From Polychytrium aggregatum (lineage: Eukaryota; Chytridiomycota; Chytridiomycetes; Polychytriales): a DNA stretch of 44,133 nt. The notes under the pieces were generated by a model. It had not been told where the DNA came from and did not search any database. It saw only the letters and a list, made by a program, of their open reading frames with translations. This document shows, in pieces, positions 41,203-44,133 of the stretch (position 1 is the first letter of the stretch; every line of letters begins with the position of its first letter). The DNA lies in NCBI RefSeq assembly GCF_025602895.1, contig NW_026516435.1, positions 1 through 44,133 on the forward strand. Reading direction: 5' to 3'. The translations under genes and the position numbers were made by a program.

Positions 41203-43428
41203 TCAGCCCTTCATCGCTGCGGATTTGGGGCTTTCGACTTGTTCCGCCCGTTCGTCCTCGCTTGAGACGTGCTGAACGGAGAAGAACAGCGCTCCGGCGA
41301 CGATAAAGGAGCCCAACAGGAACCACAGCGAGTTGCGGCGGTATCCGGTGCCCTGGATGATGGCTCCGACAATGAGCGGCCCGATAGCCGAAGATCCCTT
41401 GTCGGTGATAGCTGGGGATTGGGGGGAGAGTGGATGGTCAGCCCGAGGTGCAGTGGCTCGGCTTTCATGATATCATGGGCAGACAGCGACAGCGGCATCG
41501 AGGGATCCTGAGAAGCTGCCTCGACATCATACTCACTCATCATCGAGAAATACTCAGCCTCCTGGCCCGGCGGGATCATCTGGGAGTACCAGACTCGACA
41601 TGAGCTCTGCGTCGCTCCGATCAGCAATCCATGCCACACGGCGCACACCCAGATCTCCCACTTGTGCTTCAGGAAGAAGACTCCGTAGAGCGTCAGGAGC
41701 GCATAGAGGGATGCTTGCGCAATCAAAATTGGCTTGGTAGATCGCTTGGTCAGGTTTTGGATCCACGGGAAGGCCTTGAGGCCAACGATGCCGGCGACAA
41801 AGATCGTCAGGGCGATCCCAACGAGCTCCAGCTGGCTGGCGCCGAGCTCCTCCTGGGCAATCAACAGCGCAACCGAGAGCAGCGTGTTGAAAGCATCTGC
41901 GTAGAGGACCCAGCCGAGCAAAAAGAAGATGATATGCCGCTCGTCCCGTGCGGCCTTCCTGAGGGTCTTGCCGACTGTGGAGCAATGGTGACCGAGGTTA
42001 TCGTTAGGGTCAAGGGAGGCGATGCTATCAGCGGCTCATGCAAACTGTCCAATGACGGAGACCGAGCGATGCCGGGCAGAGCTCGAGGCCGCTTGGCTGT
42101 TGGACCTAACCTTCGCTCCATATGGTACTGCCATGCTTACCTTTCTTGAATGAGTATGTCAGTGGATTCACCTCGGCTGGAAGACAAGGGCCGGGACGAG
42201 ACTTGAGCCATGCAGCAGGGAACCAGAGGAATCCGAGCCACCACACGCTCGAGAAGGCCACCACGATCTGCGACGGATACGTTGACGTAGGCATGGCTGG
42301 GTTGGATCCAAGGAGATAGATGATGGCTGAGCCAATAGCCAAGGTGACGAGGGTCCCGCCATAGCCAAAAGCCACCGCAGTGGAGCTGATGCGGTTGGCA
42401 GTGCGATCGTATGCGACATCGGCGCCGACTGTGGTCGAGAGGCTCAAATAGTCCGGATGGGCTCGGGTCAAGACAGGGATGTAAGCAAAGAAGAACAGGT
42501 ACGAGCCCACGAACAGAACCGAGCCTGCAATAAAGAGCAGGCCCGCAATCCAGAAGAGTGCTGGAATCGTTGGCGGTGCGAGATGAGCGTCGCGGTTGTC
42601 GGGAATGATAGGTACAGCGATCAGCAGCGGCTTCACCACCACGGATCTCGTTCGTGCTGAACCGAGGGTGGACCTGCGACGGGCGCATTCGCACTCACCG
42701 GCTTTGAGGACGAGAACGAAAGCCAGACCGCAGAAACACGAGAGTATTGAAAAGATAATCATCCATCGCTTGCGTTTCTCTGGAAACCGATGTCGATAGG
42801 GCCATAGATGATGAGAACATGCCGACTGTGAGCCTGATACCGGTGCAGACGCAGCCACATCCAAGCACATGTCTCATTCGGCTTGGCGACTCACCTCCGT
42901 AGTCCGACAGCGCCCCGAAGCCGATCAGAACGAACATCTGCAGAATGGTCGCTGCCGAGCTCAGATACAGGAACAGCGAGCCGGTGTCGAGGCAGCCAGA
43001 GCCGATTTTGACACAGCACGAGTACGAGGCGGCAGTGATATCGCAGGGGACGCTATTATCGAGGAGATTCCAGCCGCTCTCGGCCGCAAGGCCCCGGACG
43101 ACCACAGGCATCAGCAGAGACATGGACATGCCCCTGGATGAAACAGGGCAGCGTCAGCAGAGCAAAGACCCTGATTGTATATAACAAGCTGGTGTTGGAG
43201 CTGGACTCGACGTACATGAAGCATTCGCTCTGCAGTCGAAAGAGGAGCATGGAGTAGCGAAATGTGAGTTTATGAGGGCCTCCAGTGTCTGCAGCAAATG
43301 TGACAGAGTGTGGTCGGGTTGGAGCGACAATGGCTTACAGCAAACGAAAAGATATAGTACCCCCACAGTTCCCGTTTGGAAACAGTGGTGGGGTCTCCCG
43401 CGGATATCGGCATCGAATGAGACTGCAT
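41203..43428 (-). CDS. ATG22: Atg22-like vacuolar amino-acid effluxer (MFS)
   Basis: Major-facilitator protein of the vacuole membrane that exports amino acids after autophagic breakdown (yeast knowledge). Minus-strand exons 43428-43339, 43229-43216, 43133-42895, 42779-42699, 42656-42141, 41974-41537, 41411-41203; 1587 nt, 528 residues. The start is REL-WGYYIFSFA-SECFM-GMSMSLLMPVVV, the Atg22 first helix; it is assembled from three exons, the middle one only 14 nt. PCDITAASYSCCVKIG and an odd Cys-rich lumenal loop follow. Other landmarks: ALSDYGEKRKRWMIIFSIL, AYIPVLTRAHPDYLSL, GYGGTLVTLAIGSAI, VWWLGFLWFPAAWLKSRPGP, NPLTYSFKK, WVLYADAFNTLLSVALLIAQ and ITDKGSSAIGPLIVGAIIQG. About twelve hydrophobic helices are present. 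ATG at 43413 is an alternative start; the acceptor at 42656 (after a 42-nt intron) is the weakest junction. Confidence 0.87.
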
Positions 43429-44133
43429 CGTCAAGGGGGATGGGCTCTGGCCTGGGTTGCAGATGGCAGAGTCGTCGGGGGGGGGGGAGGATGTGGGGAA
43501 GGAGGGAGGAATGCAGTGCTCTCAGGCAGGGTCGGGTGGAACTGCATCCTTGTGGGCAGTGGTCGGCATGGGCAGCCAGGCGCGACTGTGGCGCCACTGT
43601 ACAGCTGTCGGCGCCACGCGTTTGCATCACGACAGAATTCCTTGTGGATCGCGCATCAAGGGAATACACACAGTTCACTGCCACAATCCCAGATCACGCG
43701 GAAGGGTTGGGTCAGGTGATGAAATGGAAAATGGATTCATGTTGTTCGAACAACGGGAGAGGGTCCATGATGTTAAGATACAGGAGTGGGGTGGATATTT
43801 TTCTTTCTTTATTGTGCGCCGCCGTGGCGGCGCACTAGCCATCAGGACCCCGTGGTCCCCGGCATCTCGCTCTTCATGGAGTACATCGAGTGTTTAAAAG
43901 TCCCACTCAGGAATGTCGCCGGGCCTGGCTTGCCATCCAGCGAGTCTCTGTCAAGACTGGACAACGGGGCAAGCAGGGAAGTGCGCAAGAGTCCTAATGC
44001 AAGACTCGAACGTAGGGAGAGGAGCGGGGACTGGACTGGGACACAGAGTGTCAAGTGTGAAGCCAAAGTTTTATTCTAGATCCAAGGCTTAGGATACTAA
44101 AAATACAAAGTGGCAAGACGAAGGCAAAGACTG
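43429..44133. other. right-end spacer, ATG22 upstream region
   Basis: No recognisable coding exon. Contains a G run near 43478, a perfect GC-rich inverted repeat at 43814-43835 and AT-rich sequence at the window edge. A frame open across 43457-43897 has no domain. Confidence 0.45.
43814..43835. repeat. perfect 10-bp GC-rich inverted repeat
   Basis: Arms GTGCGCCGCC and GGCGGCGCAC separated by GT, directly after a pyrimidine run (TTTTTCTTTCTTTATT). Confidence 0.9.

Overview
This is a gene-dense nuclear contig from a fungus. Protein genes carry many short GT-AG introns (about 40-230 nt), coding DNA is GC-rich, and AATAAA signals follow several stop codons. Atg22-, Vac7-, VAMP7-, Cdc34-, Rpn1- and Bcs1-like proteins point to a fungus. 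A kinesin-8 of the KIF19 (ciliary) type implies a flagellated stage. Together with a Fanzor nuclease gene and a class C receptor, this suggests a zoosporic fungus, most likely a chytrid; that placement is inference and no marker gene fixes the species.

Left part (1-9978): the 3' half of a BCS1-like AAA-ATPase (+) converges on a kinesin-8 gene (-). Behind the kinesin start lies a 5'-truncated LINE ending in a poly-A tract (about 6032-7483), then an AC microsatellite, then the C-terminal part of a Fanzor/TnpB-family RNA-guided nuclease gene (-). Two perfect hairpins sit at its stop codon. About 1.2 kb of repeat-rich spacer follows.

Middle (9979-27376): a 10-exon amino-acid-transporter-like membrane protein, a small secreted protein of unknown function, an intronless leucine-rich-repeat protein (-) with an F-box-like N-terminus and a C-terminal membrane anchor, a second LINE relic in the promoter interval, the 15-exon gene for proteasome subunit Rpn1, an SAM-dependent methyltransferase and a VAMP7-like R-SNARE.

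Right part (27377-44133): a miniature foldback element related to the Fanzor 3' end, a Vac7-like vacuolar membrane protein, a long CCACAT microsatellite, a Cdc34-type E2 enzyme with acidic tail, and a striking receptor that joins a bacterial-type PstS phosphate-binding domain and an EGF-like module to a class C seven-helix GPCR. A second foldback element follows, then a FAHD1-like acylpyruvase (-) and an Atg22-like vacuolar effluxer (-).

Most genes are unrelated housekeeping neighbours. Three (VAMP7-, Vac7-, Atg22-like) act at the vacuole, and two (Rpn1, Cdc34) in the ubiquitin-proteasome system; no operon-like logic is implied. The most unusual items are the PstS-GPCR fusion and the Fanzor locus with its dispersed mini-elements. 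Exon coordinates below were read by eye from splice sites and phase agreement; for each complete multi-exon gene the summed exon length is a multiple of three.
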